64,000 nt of DNA from Comamonas sp. (GTDB taxonomy: Bacteria > Pseudomonadota > Gammaproteobacteria > Burkholderiales > Burkholderiaceae_C): assembly GCF_009360615.1 (NCBI RefSeq), contig NZ_SPEY01000050.1:50352-114351 (forward strand), written 5' to 3'. Both the position numbers and the translations under genes were made by a program. The notes beneath the pieces were generated by a model. That model saw only the letters and a program-made list of their open reading frames with translations, had not been told where the DNA came from and ran no database searches. Shown here in pieces: positions 27,319-37,060 of the stretch; the stretch's first letter is position 1, and each line of letters opens with the position of its first letter.

Positions 27319-30300
27319 ATGAATGCCCCTTTGCCCGATGAAGTCCGTCGTGCCCTGGAGTCTGTGACTCTGGACGACAAATATTCGCTGGCCCGCGGCC
27401 GCGCCTTTATGAGCGGCGTACAGGCGCTGGTCCGCCTGCCCATGCTGCAGCGGCTGCGCGATGCGCAGGCCGGGCTCAATACCGCGGGCTTCATCAGCGG
27501 CTATCGCGGCTCGCCTCTGGGCACCTACGACCAGTCGCTTTGGGCCGCCAAAAAGCATATGGAGGCGAATCACATCGTCTTTCAGCCCGGCGTGAACGAA
27601 GAGCTGGGCGCCACGGCCGTCTGGGGTACGCAGCAGCTCGATCTCTATCCCGAAACCAAGAAGTTCGACGGTGTCTTCGGCATCTGGTATGGCAAGGGGC
27701 CGGGCGTGGACCGCTGCTCCGACGTGTTCAAGCACGCCAACATGGCGGGCACCGCCAGGCATGGCGGCGTGATCGCGATCGCGGGTGACGACCACATCAG
27801 CAAGTCCTCCACGGCCGCGCACCAGAGCGACCACATCTTCAAGGCCTGCGGCACGCCGGTGTTCTTCCCCAGCAATGTGCAGGACATCCTGGACATGGGC
27901 CTGCATGCCTTTGCGATGAGCCGTTTCTCGGGCCTGTGGTCGGGCATGAAGACGATCCAGGAGGTGGTGGAGTCCTCCTCATCGGTCCTGGTGGATCCGG
28001 ATCGCGTCAACATCATCCTGCCCGAAGACTTTCAGATGCCGGACGGCGGTCTGCATATCCGCTGGCCCGATCCGCCGCTGGAGCAGGAAGCGCGGCTGAT
28101 GAACTACAAGTGGTATGCGGCCCTGGCCTATGTGCGCGCCAACAAGCTCAACCACAACGTGATCGAGGGCCCCAACGACCGCTTCGGCATCATCGCCAGC
28201 GGCAAGGCCTATAACGACACGCGCCAGGCCATGGCCGACCTGGGGCTGGACGAGGACACCTGCCACCAGCTGGGCATCCGGCTGCACAAGGTGAATGTGG
28301 TCTGGCCGCTGGAGGCCACCATCACGCGCGATTTCGCCCGCGGCCTGCAGGAGATTCTGGTGGTCGAGGAAAAGCGCCAGGTTATCGAATACCAGATCAA
28401 GGAAGAGCTCTACAACTGGCGCGACGATGTGCGCCCCAACGTGGTGGGCAAGTTCAGCGACGAGCATGGCGGCGAATGGTCGCTGCCCAATCCCAGCACC
28501 GACTGGCTGCTGCGTCCCACGGCCGATCTGACCCCCGCCATCATTGCGCGCGCCATTGCCCAGCGCCTGAAGAAGCTGGGAGTGCCCGAACATGTGCAGA
28601 CGCGCATGCAGCAGCGTCTGGCCGTGCTCGACGCCCGCGAAGCGGCGATCAAGGCGGCCAAGGAAGTCTCGACCGGCGACCGCACGCCCTGGTTCTGCAG
28701 CGGCTGCCCGCACAACACCTCGACACGCGTGCCTGAAGGCTCGCGCGCCGTGGCCGGCATCGGCTGCCATTACATGACCACCTGGATGCCCGACCGCCGC
28801 ACCAGCACCTTCACACAGATGGGCGGAGAAGGCGTGACCTGGGTCGGCCAGGCACCTTTCACCCAGGAGGCCCATGTTTTCGCCAATCTGGGCGACGGCA
28901 CCTACTTCCACAGCGGGCTGCTGGCGATCCGCCAGAGCATTGCGGCCGGCACCAACATCACCTACAAGGTCCTCTACAACGACGCCGTGGCCATGACGGG
29001 CGGCCAGCGCGTGGGCGAGCGGCCCGAAGGCCATTCGGTGCTGCAGATCATGAACAGCCTGCTCTCCGAAGGCGTGCAGAAACTGGTCATCGTCACCGAC
29101 GAACCCGAGAAATACGATGGCGTGAAGCTGGGCGAAGGCGTGACCGTCCACCATCGCGACGAACTGGATGCGATCCAGCGCCAGTTCCGCGAGCTCAAGG
29201 GCTGCACGGCCATCATCTACGACCAGACCTGCGCCACCGAAAAGCGCCGCCGCCGCAAACGTGGCACGCTGAGCACGCCCGACAAGACCGTGGTCATCAA
29301 CGAGCTGGTCTGCGAGGGCTGTGGCGATTGTTCGGTGCAGTCCAACTGCCTGTCGGTGGAGCCCGTGGAGACGGAGTTCGGCCGCAAGCGCCGCATCAAC
29401 CAGAACAGCTGCAACAAGGACTACTCCTGCGTCAAGGGCTTCTGCCCCAGCTTCGTCACCGTCGAGGGCGGTCAGCTCAAGAAGCCCAGGCAGGAGAAGA
29501 AGGGCAGCCTGGAGGCCTTGCCCCATATTCCCGAGCCCGTCCTGCCCGTGGCCGAGCAGGCCTGGGGCATCGTGGTGGCCGGTGTCGGAGGCACGGGCGT
29601 GATCACCATCGGCTCGCTGCTGGGCATGGCCGCGCACCTGGAAGGCAAGGGCGTGGTTACCCAGGACGCGGCGGGTCTGGCGCAGAAGGGCGGCTCCACC
29701 TGGAGCCATATCCAGATTGCCAACCGCGCCGATGCCATCTACACCACCAAGGTGGACATGGCCAAGGCCGACCTGGTCATCGGCTGCGATCCCATCGTGG
29801 CGGCCACCCCCACCACCTTGTCGGTGATGCAGCCGGGGCGCACCTATGTGGCGCTCAACAGCCATGCCGCGCCCACGGCCACCTTCGTGGGCAACCCCGA
29901 CTGGCAGTCGCCTGCCGCGCGCTGTGCCACGGTGCTGGCCGAGGCCGTGGGCCAGGGCGCCCTGGGCAGCTTCGATGCCGAGAAGGCCTCCACGGCCCTG
30001 CTGGGCGACAGCATCTACGCCAACCCCATGATGCTGGGCTACGCTTGGCAAAAGGGCCGGGTGCCGTTGAGCCATGCCTCGCTGATGCGCGCCATGGAGC
30101 TCAACGGCGTGCAGGTGGCGCGCAACCAGGAGGCCTTCGAGTGGGGCCGCCGCTGTGCCCATGATCTGGAGGCCGTGCGCGCTCTGTATCAGGCCTCGCA
30201 GGTGATCCAGTTCGTCAAGAAGCCTTCGCTCGAGGAAATGCTGGACAAGCGTGTGGAGTTCCTCACGGCCTACCAGAACGCGGCCTATGCCGGGCAGTAC

Positions 30301-30897
30301 CGCGACTTTGTGGCCAAGGTGCGCGCGGTGGAAGAGCCGCTGCAGCAAGGCACGCGGCTGTCCCAGGCCGTGGCGCGCTATCTGTTCAAGCTGATGGCGT
30401 ACAAGGACGAGTACGAGGTGGCGCGTCTGCACACCGATGCGGCGTTCACCCAGAAGATCAGCGGCATGTTCGAGGGCGACTACAAGGTCGTCCACCACCT
30501 GGCGCCTCCTGGCTTCGCGAAGAAGGACGCGCAGGGTCATCTGCTGAAGAAGTCCTATGGTCCCTGGATGCGCAAGGCCATGGGCTGGCTCGCCGGCCTG
30601 AAGGGACTGCGCGGTACGGCGCTCGATCCCTTTGGTCGCACCGAGGAGCGCCGTACCGAGCGTGCCCTGATCGTCGAATACCGGCAGTGCATCGACACCC
30701 TGCTGACGGGCCTGACGGCCGACAAGCTGGCGCTGGCCGTGGAGATCGCCTCCATCCCCGAGGACATTCGCGGCTACGGTCACGTGAAGGAACGCCATCT
30801 GGCGGCCGCGCGCATCAAGTGGCAGGCACTGATGACGCGCTGGAGCAGTGCTGCGGCACCTGCGGCCGCAGCGGCCCGTCGGACGGCAGTGAACTAA
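27319..30897 (+). CDS. Indolepyruvate:ferredoxin oxidoreductase, fused IorA-IorB
   Basis: The 1192-residue enzyme oxidatively decarboxylates arylpyruvates, made by transamination of Trp, Phe and Tyr, to aryl-CoA. The N-terminal part holds the pyrimidine domain (GFISGYRGSPLGTYD). The TPP-binding half has GIGCHYMTTWMPDR and NLGDGTYFHSGLLAIRQS. A cysteine cluster of CxxCxxC type (CEGCGDCSVQSNC, from about residue 665) and further Cys (NSCNKDYSCVKGFC) carry iron-sulfur centres. The gamma domain (VAGVGGTGVITIGSLLG) is fused, followed by a DUF6537-type tail. GGAG precedes the ATG. The single-chain form is typical of Proteobacteria and does not need a separate ior subunit gene. Confidence 0.95.
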   Translation: MNAPLPDEVRRALESVTLDDKYSLARGRAFMSGVQALVRLPMLQRLRDAQAGLNTAGFISGYRGSPLGTYDQSLWAAKKHMEANHIVFQPGVNEELGATAVWGTQQLDLYPETKKFDGVFGIWYGKGPGVDRCSDVFKHANMAGTARHGGVIAIAGDDHISKSSTAAHQSDHIFKACGTPVFFPSNVQDILDMGLHAFAMSRFSGLWSGMKTIQEVVESSSSVLVDPDRVNIILPEDFQMPDGGLHIRWPDPPLEQEARLMNYKWYAALAYVRANKLNHNVIEGPNDRFGIIASGKAYNDTRQAMADLGLDEDTCHQLGIRLHKVNVVWPLEATITRDFARGLQEILVVEEKRQVIEYQIKEELYNWRDDVRPNVVGKFSDEHGGEWSLPNPSTDWLLRPTADLTPAIIARAIAQRLKKLGVPEHVQTRMQQRLAVLDAREAAIKAAKEVSTGDRTPWFCSGCPHNTSTRVPEGSRAVAGIGCHYMTTWMPDRRTSTFTQMGGEGVTWVGQAPFTQEAHVFANLGDGTYFHSGLLAIRQSIAAGTNITYKVLYNDAVAMTGGQRVGERPEGHSVLQIMNSLLSEGVQKLVIVTDEPEKYDGVKLGEGVTVHHRDELDAIQRQFRELKGCTAIIYDQTCATEKRRRRKRGTLSTPDKTVVINELVCEGCGDCSVQSNCLSVEPVETEFGRKRRINQNSCNKDYSCVKGFCPSFVTVEGGQLKKPRQEKKGSLEALPHIPEPVLPVAEQAWGIVVAGVGGTGVITIGSLLGMAAHLEGKGVVTQDAAGLAQKGGSTWSHIQIANRADAIYTTKVDMAKADLVIGCDPIVAATPTTLSVMQPGRTYVALNSHAAPTATFVGNPDWQSPAARCATVLAEAVGQGALGSFDAEKASTALLGDSIYANPMMLGYAWQKGRVPLSHASLMRAMELNGVQVARNQEAFEWGRRCAHDLEAVRALYQASQVIQFVKKPSLEEMLDKRVEFLTAYQNAAYAGQYRDFVAKVRAVEEPLQQGTRLSQAVARYLFKLMAYKDEYEVARLHTDAAFTQKISGMFEGDYKVVHHLAPPGFAKKDAQGHLLKKSYGPWMRKAMGWLAGLKGLRGTALDPFGRTEERRTERALIVEYRQCIDTLLTGLTADKLALAVEIASIPEDIRGYGHVKERHLAAARIKWQALMTRWSSAAAPAAAAARRTAVN

Positions 30898-30919
30898 TTG
30901 CGCCGAAGCGCATCAGAAC

Positions 30920-30947
30920 AAGGCCGGGGTGACCCGGCCTTTGTATT
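30920..30947 (+). terminator. Terminator after the indolepyruvate oxidoreductase gene
   Basis: AAGGCCGGG / CCCGGCCTT (30920-30928, 30933-30941) with loop GTGA, followed by TGTATT. The stem is strong but the T run is weak. Confidence 0.7.
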
Positions 30948-31262
30948 CATGGCCGCAGGCGCGATATGTGCGCCGGGTCATCTGAGTTGCCGGCTGCCAG
31001 CGCCTGAATTGGCTGATATTCAAATATAAAACAGTCAGAAAGCAATACAGGAAAAGCGCTGTCCGCTATGCTTTTTGCGGGCTTTGTTGATGTGGGAAGG
31101 GAGGTCCCCATCGCATCAGGGAATGCCTGTGCTGTGCGGCTGCCCATGCCAACGCCGGGCGCAAGCCAGCCGAATACAATGTCCCGCTGACCTGGTCGGA
31201 CGCGCAACGGTGCGCCTGCCGGGACCTGTTCCTGACAAATCCACTCTTTCGGAGTCTTTTTC
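30948..31262. other. Intergenic stretch before yajC with two AAGCGCTG-type repeat arms
   Basis: No gene is seen in these 315 nt; the tgt gene that often precedes yajC is absent. GGCTGCCAGCGCC (30992-31004) and AAAAGCGCTGTCCGC (31053-31067) match, in opposite orientation, the repeat arms found near 4311 and 9253-9353. The stretch ends with a small ACTC/GAGT hairpin plus T run that overlaps the yajC ribosome binding site. Confidence 0.5.
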
Positions 31263-31595
31263 GTGTTCATTTCTTCTGCTTTCGCCCAGACCGCTCCCGC
31301 CGCCGCTGCTGAAGGCGGCTTCATGGGTTCGCTCACCGGCATGCTGCCTCTGGTGCTGATGTTCGTGGTGCTGTACTTCGTGATGATTCGTCCCCAGATG
31401 AAGCGCCAGAAGGAACACCGCGCCATGATCGACGCGCTGGCCAAGGGTGACGAAGTGGCTACCGCCGGCGGCATCATCGGCACCGTGACCCGCATGGCCG
31501 AGCAATTCATCTACATCGAAGTGGCTTCCGGCGTGGAAGTCCAGATCCAGCGCTCGGCTGTGGTGCAAGTGCTGCCCAAGGGCACGGCCAAGTAA
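31263..31595 (+). CDS. yajC: Preprotein translocase subunit YajC
   Basis: The 110-residue single-pass inner-membrane protein associates with SecDF at the Sec translocon. The helix GMLPLVLMFVVLYFVMIRPQMKRQKEH is the family hallmark. The C-terminal part (GDEVATAGGIIGTVTRM) forms the cytosolic domain. The start is a GTG with GGAG about 8 nt upstream (31251-31254), located in a small hairpin followed by a T run. It heads yajC-secD-secF. Confidence 0.95.
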   Translation: MFISSAFAQTAPAAAAEGGFMGSLTGMLPLVLMFVVLYFVMIRPQMKRQKEHRAMIDALAKGDEVATAGGIIGTVTRMAEQFIYIEVASGVEVQIQRSAVVQVLPKGTAK

Positions 31596-31683
31596 GCCTG
31601 TCCGCTGTGGATTTTGAGGGGTACGGCGCTCGAACAGAGTGTGCGTACCCGTTGTGCGTTGCTGTAAAAAAAAGAGCGCGATC

Positions 31684-33582
31684 ATGAACCGATACCCGGT
31701 CTGGAAGTACGCGATCATCGTGATCGCGCTGCTGGTGGGGGTGCTCTACACCCTGCCCAATTTCTTTGGTGAAGCGCCTGCGGTGCAGGTGTCCTCGGCC
31801 AAGTCCACTGTGAAGGTGGACAACGCGGTGCTGCAAAAGGTGGAATCCGCCTTGAGCGCGGCCAGCGTCAAAGCCACTTCGCTGTCGCTGGAGGGCACTT
31901 CGGTGCGCGCCCGCTTCGATACGCCCGACGAGCAGCTCAAGGCCAAGGACGTCATCCAGAAGGCCCTGGTGGCCGACCCCTCCGATCCCGCCTACATCGT
32001 GGCGCTGAACCTGGTGTCGCGCTCGCCCGACTGGCTCACGGCCATTGGTGCCAAGCCCATGTATCTGGGTCTGGACCTGCGCGGCGGCGTGCATTTCATG
32101 CTGCAGGTGGACATGGCGGCGGCCCTGACCAAGAAGGCCGAGAGCTATGCGGGCGATCTGCGCTCCACCTTGCGTGACAAGAACATCCGCCACGGCGGTG
32201 TCAGCCGCGACGGCAACAACGTCACCATCCGCGTGCGGGACGAAGCCACGCTGACGTCGGCGCGCAACCTGATTGCGGACCAGTTTCCCGATCTGACGGC
32301 GACCTCTTCTCCGGATGGCTCCGGCTTCAGGCTGGTGGCCTCGATCAAGCCCGAGGCGCTGCGCAAGGTGCAGGAACAGGCGCTCAAGCAGAACATCGTC
32401 ACGCTGCACAACCGCATCAACGAGCTGGGCGTGGCCGAGCCCGTGATCCAGCAGCAGGGCCTGGACCGCATCGTGGTGCAGTTGCCCGGCGTGCAGGACA
32501 CGGCCAAGGCCAAGGACATTCTGGGCCGTACCGCCACGCTGGAAGTGCGCATGGTGGACGAGTCCACCGAAGCGCGTGCTGCCGAGATGGGCTCCGGCCC
32601 CGTGCCCTTCGGCTCCGAGAAGTATCTGGACCGCAACGGGCAGAGCATCATCGTGCAAAAGCAGGTGACGCTGACCGGCGAGAATCTGACGGACGCCCAG
32701 CCCGGCTTCGACAGCCAGACGCAGGAGCCCACCGTCAACCTGACGCTGGACGCCAAGGGCGCGCGCATCTTCAAGGACGTGACGCGCGAGAACGTGGGCA
32801 AGCGCATGGCCATCATCCTGTTCGAAAAGGGCAAGGGCGAGGTGGTGACGGCTCCCGTGATCCGTGGCGAGATCGGTGGCGGCCGCGTGCAGATCTCCGG
32901 ACGCATGACCACGGCGGAAGCCAACGACACCTCGCTGCTGCTGCGCGCCGGTTCGCTGGCCGCACCCATGGAGATCATCGAGGAATACACCATCGGCCCG
33001 AGCCTGGGTGCTGACAACATCAACCGCGGTATCCACTCCGTGGTCTGGGGCATGGTGGCGATTGCAGCCTTCATGTGCATGTACTACATGCTGTTCGGCG
33101 TGTTCTCCACGATTGCCCTGTCGGTGAACGTGCTGCTGCTGTTGGCCATCTTGTCCATGCTGCAAGCCACGCTGACCCTGCCCGGCATTGCTGCCATGGC
33201 GCTGGCGCTGGGCGTTGCCATCGACTCCAACGTGCTGATCAACGAACGCATCCGCGAAGAGCTGCGTGCCGGTGCCTCGCCCCAGGCGGCCATCCATGCC
33301 GGCTACGAGAATGCCTGGCACACGATTCTGGACTCCAACGTGACCACGCTGATCGCCGGCCTGGCCCTGCTGGCCTTCGGTTCGGGCGTGGTGCGCGGTT
33401 TTGCCGTGGTGCACTGCATCGGCATTCTGACCAGCATGTTCTCGGCCGTGTTCTTCTCTCGCGGCCTGGTCAACCTCTGGTATGGCGGCAAGAAGAAGCT
33501 CAAGAGCGTCTCCATCGGTCAGGTCTGGAAGCCTGAGGGTGAGGGTCTTCGTTCCGTGGCCGGTCGCGGCAGCAACAACTAA
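31684..33582 (+). CDS. secD: Protein translocase subunit SecD
   Basis: The 632-residue inner-membrane protein uses the proton motive force to help exported proteins leave the Sec channel. An N-terminal helix (YAIIVIALLVGVLYTLPNFF) leads into a large periplasmic region containing the LGLDLRGGVHFML motif. Five more helices lie near the C terminus, with IALGVAIDSNVLINERIREEL (conserved Asp and Arg in proton transport). The start MNRYPVWKY matches the family; an upstream TTG-type extension does not. It is 88 nt after yajC and 11 nt before secF. Confidence 0.97.
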   Translation: MNRYPVWKYAIIVIALLVGVLYTLPNFFGEAPAVQVSSAKSTVKVDNAVLQKVESALSAASVKATSLSLEGTSVRARFDTPDEQLKAKDVIQKALVADPSDPAYIVALNLVSRSPDWLTAIGAKPMYLGLDLRGGVHFMLQVDMAAALTKKAESYAGDLRSTLRDKNIRHGGVSRDGNNVTIRVRDEATLTSARNLIADQFPDLTATSSPDGSGFRLVASIKPEALRKVQEQALKQNIVTLHNRINELGVAEPVIQQQGLDRIVVQLPGVQDTAKAKDILGRTATLEVRMVDESTEARAAEMGSGPVPFGSEKYLDRNGQSIIVQKQVTLTGENLTDAQPGFDSQTQEPTVNLTLDAKGARIFKDVTRENVGKRMAIILFEKGKGEVVTAPVIRGEIGGGRVQISGRMTTAEANDTSLLLRAGSLAAPMEIIEEYTIGPSLGADNINRGIHSVVWGMVAIAAFMCMYYMLFGVFSTIALSVNVLLLLAILSMLQATLTLPGIAAMALALGVAIDSNVLINERIREELRAGASPQAAIHAGYENAWHTILDSNVTTLIAGLALLAFGSGVVRGFAVVHCIGILTSMFSAVFFSRGLVNLWYGGKKKLKSVSIGQVWKPEGEGLRSVAGRGSNN

Positions 33583-33593
33583 GGAGGAAGATC

Positions 33594-34550
33594 ATGGAGT
33601 TCTTCCGCATCAAAAAAGACATTCCGTTCATGAGGTACGCGTTGGTCTTCAACGCGATCTCCTTCATCACCTTTGCGCTGGCCGTCTTTTTCCTGTTCTC
33701 GCGCGGCCTGCATCTGTCGGTGGAGTTCACGGGCGGCACGGTCATGGAAGTGGCCTACACCCAGCCAGCCGACATCGGCAAGGTGCGTGAAACCGTTTCC
33801 AAGCTCGGCTATGCCGACGTGATCGTGCAGAATTTCGGCACATCCAGGGATGTGATGATCCGTCTGCCCGTGCAAAAGGGCGTGACGACGGCCCAGCAAA
33901 GCGAGCAGGTGATCACTGCGCTGAAGTCCGAGGATGCCGAGGTCACGCTGCGCCGGACCGAGTTTGTCGGCCCGCAGGTGGGCGATGAGCTGATGCACAA
34001 CGGCCTGATGGCACTGGGCATGGTGGTGCTGGGCATCATCATCTATCTGGCCTTCCGTTTCGAGTGGAAGTTCGGGGTGGCCGCCATCATTGCCAACTTG
34101 CACGACGTGATCATCATCCTGGGCTTCTTCGCCTTCTTCCAGTGGGAGTTCTCGCTCTCCGTGCTGGCGGGCGTGCTGGCCGTGCTGGGCTACTCGGTCA
34201 ATGAGTCCGTGGTGATCTTCGACCGTATCCGCGAAGCCTTCCGCAAGTTCCGCAAGCTCAGCACGCACGAGGTGATCGACCACGCCATCACGTCGACCAT
34301 GAGCCGCACCATCATCACCCACGCCTCGACCGAAGCCATGGTGCTGTCCATGTTCTTCTTCGGCGGCCCCAGCCTGCACTACTTTGCGCTGGCGCTGACG
34401 ATCGGCATCTTGTTCGGTATCTATTCCTCGGTGTTCGTGGCGGCTGCCATTGCCATGTGGCTGGGCGTCAAGCGCGAGGATCTGGTCAAGGCTCCGACCA
34501 AGCCAGGGTCGCAAGACCCCAACGATCCCAACGCCGGAGCCGTGGTCTGA
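33594..34550 (+). CDS. secF: Protein translocase subunit SecF
   Basis: The 318-residue partner of SecD has six transmembrane helices and the family motifs VEFTGGTVMEV in the first periplasmic loop and GYSVNESVVIFDRIRE in the membrane core. AGGAGGAAG directly upstream (33582-33590) gives a strong ribosome binding site. The C terminus is a short polar tail. Length is normal. Confidence 0.97.
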   Translation: MEFFRIKKDIPFMRYALVFNAISFITFALAVFFLFSRGLHLSVEFTGGTVMEVAYTQPADIGKVRETVSKLGYADVIVQNFGTSRDVMIRLPVQKGVTTAQQSEQVITALKSEDAEVTLRRTEFVGPQVGDELMHNGLMALGMVVLGIIIYLAFRFEWKFGVAAIIANLHDVIIILGFFAFFQWEFSLSVLAGVLAVLGYSVNESVVIFDRIREAFRKFRKLSTHEVIDHAITSTMSRTIITHASTEAMVLSMFFFGGPSLHYFALALTIGILFGIYSSVFVAAAIAMWLGVKREDLVKAPTKPGSQDPNDPNAGAVV

Positions 34551-34603
34551 AGCCTTGATCAGGGCTGCGGCGCAAACCGCTTCGGCCGATTTACACTTAC
34601 GGA

Positions 34604-36997
34604 ATGGCTCCCTCGCAGTCTTCCTCCACCGCGCCTGCGGCCCCGCAACAGCTGGGCTGGCAGGCGCGCTTGCGTTGGGTCCATGGCATTTGCCAGGGCT
34701 TGCCCAGGGTCGCCCAGCAGCTCGATGAATTTCTCGCCAACCAGACCGGCGTCGTTTCCACGGCCAAGGAGATGCAGGAGTGGCGCGAAGCCTGGATCGG
34801 CTTCCAGCAACGCAAGGACGCCTGGGTGCAGGCGTGCGTGCCGGCCCTGCAACAGGCAGCGCGCAAGCCACCCTCCGGGACAGGGGAGGGCAGTGCCTCG
34901 GGCTCGGCCCCGCTGACGTTCGAGCTGCTCAGCGACGATGTCGTCGAAAACAAGATTCTGGCGTCCCGCATGGCCCTGGCCATGGGGGAGACACTGCAGC
35001 CTGGCTTCGATGCCATGCGCCTGCGCATGCAGGTGCTGGAGGGGCAGGAAATGGCTTCACGGGACCTGTTCCGGGTCGAGACCATCTGCCTGCATCTGGT
35101 GGAGCAATGGCTGAGCTGCGGCCTGGAGCGCAAGCAATTGCTGCGGGTCATGGAGCCGATGCAGAATGCGCTGGCACCGCTGATGGAGTCCGAATACGGC
35201 ATCTTGCACAAGCTGCTGGATGCCAAGGGCGTCAGCAAGGCCCAGGATGCCCCGTTGCGGGTGAGGCGTACCGAGGGAGGCCCGTCCACAGGTGCCATGC
35301 ATCTGGGCGGCAGTAGCGGCTTTGGCCAAGCCGCCGAGACGGGCTGGAACAGCTCGGCCATGCAGCAGTTCATGCCCGCCGGTATGGGGGCAGGCCTTGG
35401 GTCGGAGTCGGGAATGTCCTTGCCGCCAGGCACCAGCGCCGGTCTGGGCATGCTGGCGCGGGCACGCCACCGAGCGCTGGATGCGATGAACCAGCTGCGC
35501 CAGGTGCTGAGCCAGCCGGCGGTCGGCATTCCCGGACTGATGCCTGGGGCACCGCTTGTTCCCATGCCTCCGGCATCGGCTGCCCTGGCGCAGGCGCTGC
35601 AGGAGCAGCAACAGCTCATGGCGGCCGAGCTCCAGTCCCGGTATCCGGACGCGGCCGGTGCGGCCTTGGCCATGCCTGCCATGGACTACAGTCCGGCAGC
35701 GATCGGCCAGTTGGTCAATCTCGTGCGCGAACGCTCTGCCGACTGGAAGCAAAAGGCCCAGACCACGGGGGAGAAGGCGACCATCGAGGTGGTGGCGCTG
35801 ATGTTCCAGAGCATTCTTTCGGAAGACCGCTTGCCGCCGTCCATTCGTGTCTGGTTTGCGCGCCTGCAGGTGCCTGTGTTGCGCGTGGCCCTGGCCGAGC
35901 CGCAGTTCTTCAGCGACCTTCATCACCCCGCGCGCAAGCTGATCGACCGCATGGGCTCCTGCGTGATGGGGTTCGATGCCAGCAGCATCAACGGCAATGC
36001 GCTGGAGACGGAGATTCGCCGCGTGGTTCAGGTGATAGAGCAATATCCCGAAACCGGGCAGAAGGTGTTTGCCCTGGTGCTCAGCGAGTTCGAGAGCTTC
36101 CTCACCAAGCATTTTGCCCAGAACCGGTCCACGGCCAAGATCACCAGCGTGGCCCAGCAGGTGGAGCAGAAGGAGACGCTGGCCATCCAGTACACCATCG
36201 AGCTGCGCAATATGCTCAGCGATATGCCGGTGCGCGAAGAGGTGCGGGACTTCCTCTTCAAGTCCTGGGCCGACGTGCTGGCCATGGCCACCGTGCGCTA
36301 TGGGGCGAAGGATGCGCGGGCCATGCGCTTCAAGCAGGCGGCCAGCGAGCTGGTCTGGTCGGCCAGTGCCAAGCCGTCGCGCCAGGAGCGCGCGCGTGTC
36401 ATCCAGGGGCTGCCGACCTTGCTGCAGACCCTGCGCGAAGGGCTGGAGCTGGTGAGCGTGACGGGCGATGCGCAGTCGGCCATGATCAAGATACTGACCG
36501 ATACGCTGGCCCAGGCCTTCATGTCCAAGACGGCGGCCATTCCGGCCGAGCGAATCGAGGTCATGGCCAAGCGTCTGTCGGAGCTGGAAAAATACATCAG
36601 CGAGGACGGCAAGCTCGACGATTTGCCGCTGTCCAGCGAGAGCATAGAGCTGATGCTGGGCGTCGATGCGGGCGACCTGAACGTCATTGCCAACACGGAC
36701 AGCCCGGTGGAGCCGGCCATGCTGGAGTGGGCCCAGTCGCTGGAAAGCGGGCGCTGGTTCACGCTGGACCACAACGGCAGCCGTGTTCAGGTGCAGTATG
36801 TCTGGCACAGCCGTCGCCGGCACCTGCATCTGTTCGCCTCGCTCGATGGCCATTGCTATCTGCTGCAGGCGCAGCGCATGGCCACCTATCTGCAATCTGG
36901 CCTGCTGGCCGTGCATGACGCCGAGGCGCTGACGGTGCGCGCCACGCGCGATGCGCTTCAGAAGATTCAGGCGAATCCGGAAAGGCTGGCCTGCTGA
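34604..36997 (+). CDS. DUF1631 family protein
   Basis: The 797-residue protein is cytosolic and mostly helical. It matches DUF1631 across its length: LLSDDVVENKILASRMALAM near residue 105, LNRMGSCVMGF-type helices in the middle, and a C-terminal PilZ-like strand region (GRWFTLDHNGSRVQVQYVWHSRRRHLHLF). Old database labels of thymidine phosphorylase for this family have no visible support. Function is unknown; related proteins occur widely in Beta- and Gammaproteobacteria. It starts 53 nt after secF. Confidence 0.88.
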   Translation: MAPSQSSSTAPAAPQQLGWQARLRWVHGICQGLPRVAQQLDEFLANQTGVVSTAKEMQEWREAWIGFQQRKDAWVQACVPALQQAARKPPSGTGEGSASGSAPLTFELLSDDVVENKILASRMALAMGETLQPGFDAMRLRMQVLEGQEMASRDLFRVETICLHLVEQWLSCGLERKQLLRVMEPMQNALAPLMESEYGILHKLLDAKGVSKAQDAPLRVRRTEGGPSTGAMHLGGSSGFGQAAETGWNSSAMQQFMPAGMGAGLGSESGMSLPPGTSAGLGMLARARHRALDAMNQLRQVLSQPAVGIPGLMPGAPLVPMPPASAALAQALQEQQQLMAAELQSRYPDAAGAALAMPAMDYSPAAIGQLVNLVRERSADWKQKAQTTGEKATIEVVALMFQSILSEDRLPPSIRVWFARLQVPVLRVALAEPQFFSDLHHPARKLIDRMGSCVMGFDASSINGNALETEIRRVVQVIEQYPETGQKVFALVLSEFESFLTKHFAQNRSTAKITSVAQQVEQKETLAIQYTIELRNMLSDMPVREEVRDFLFKSWADVLAMATVRYGAKDARAMRFKQAASELVWSASAKPSRQERARVIQGLPTLLQTLREGLELVSVTGDAQSAMIKILTDTLAQAFMSKTAAIPAERIEVMAKRLSELEKYISEDGKLDDLPLSSESIELMLGVDAGDLNVIANTDSPVEPAMLEWAQSLESGRWFTLDHNGSRVQVQYVWHSRRRHLHLFASLDGHCYLLQAQRMATYLQSGLLAVHDAEALTVRATRDALQKIQANPERLAC

Positions 36998-37060
36998 CCA
37001 GCGCAGGCGCGCGGCGCTTTCCGGGTGCTTGTTTGTGCAGGGCGTCCGTTTCGGGGTATT

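Noticed and set aside
27979..30798. 939-codon open frame antisense to the indolepyruvate oxidoreductase
   Set aside because: Same codon-shadow pattern; the plus-strand protein has all catalytic motifs.
34604..36997. Thymidine phosphorylase label for the DUF1631 protein
   Set aside because: None of the phosphorylase motifs are present; the label is a historic annotation carried by the family.
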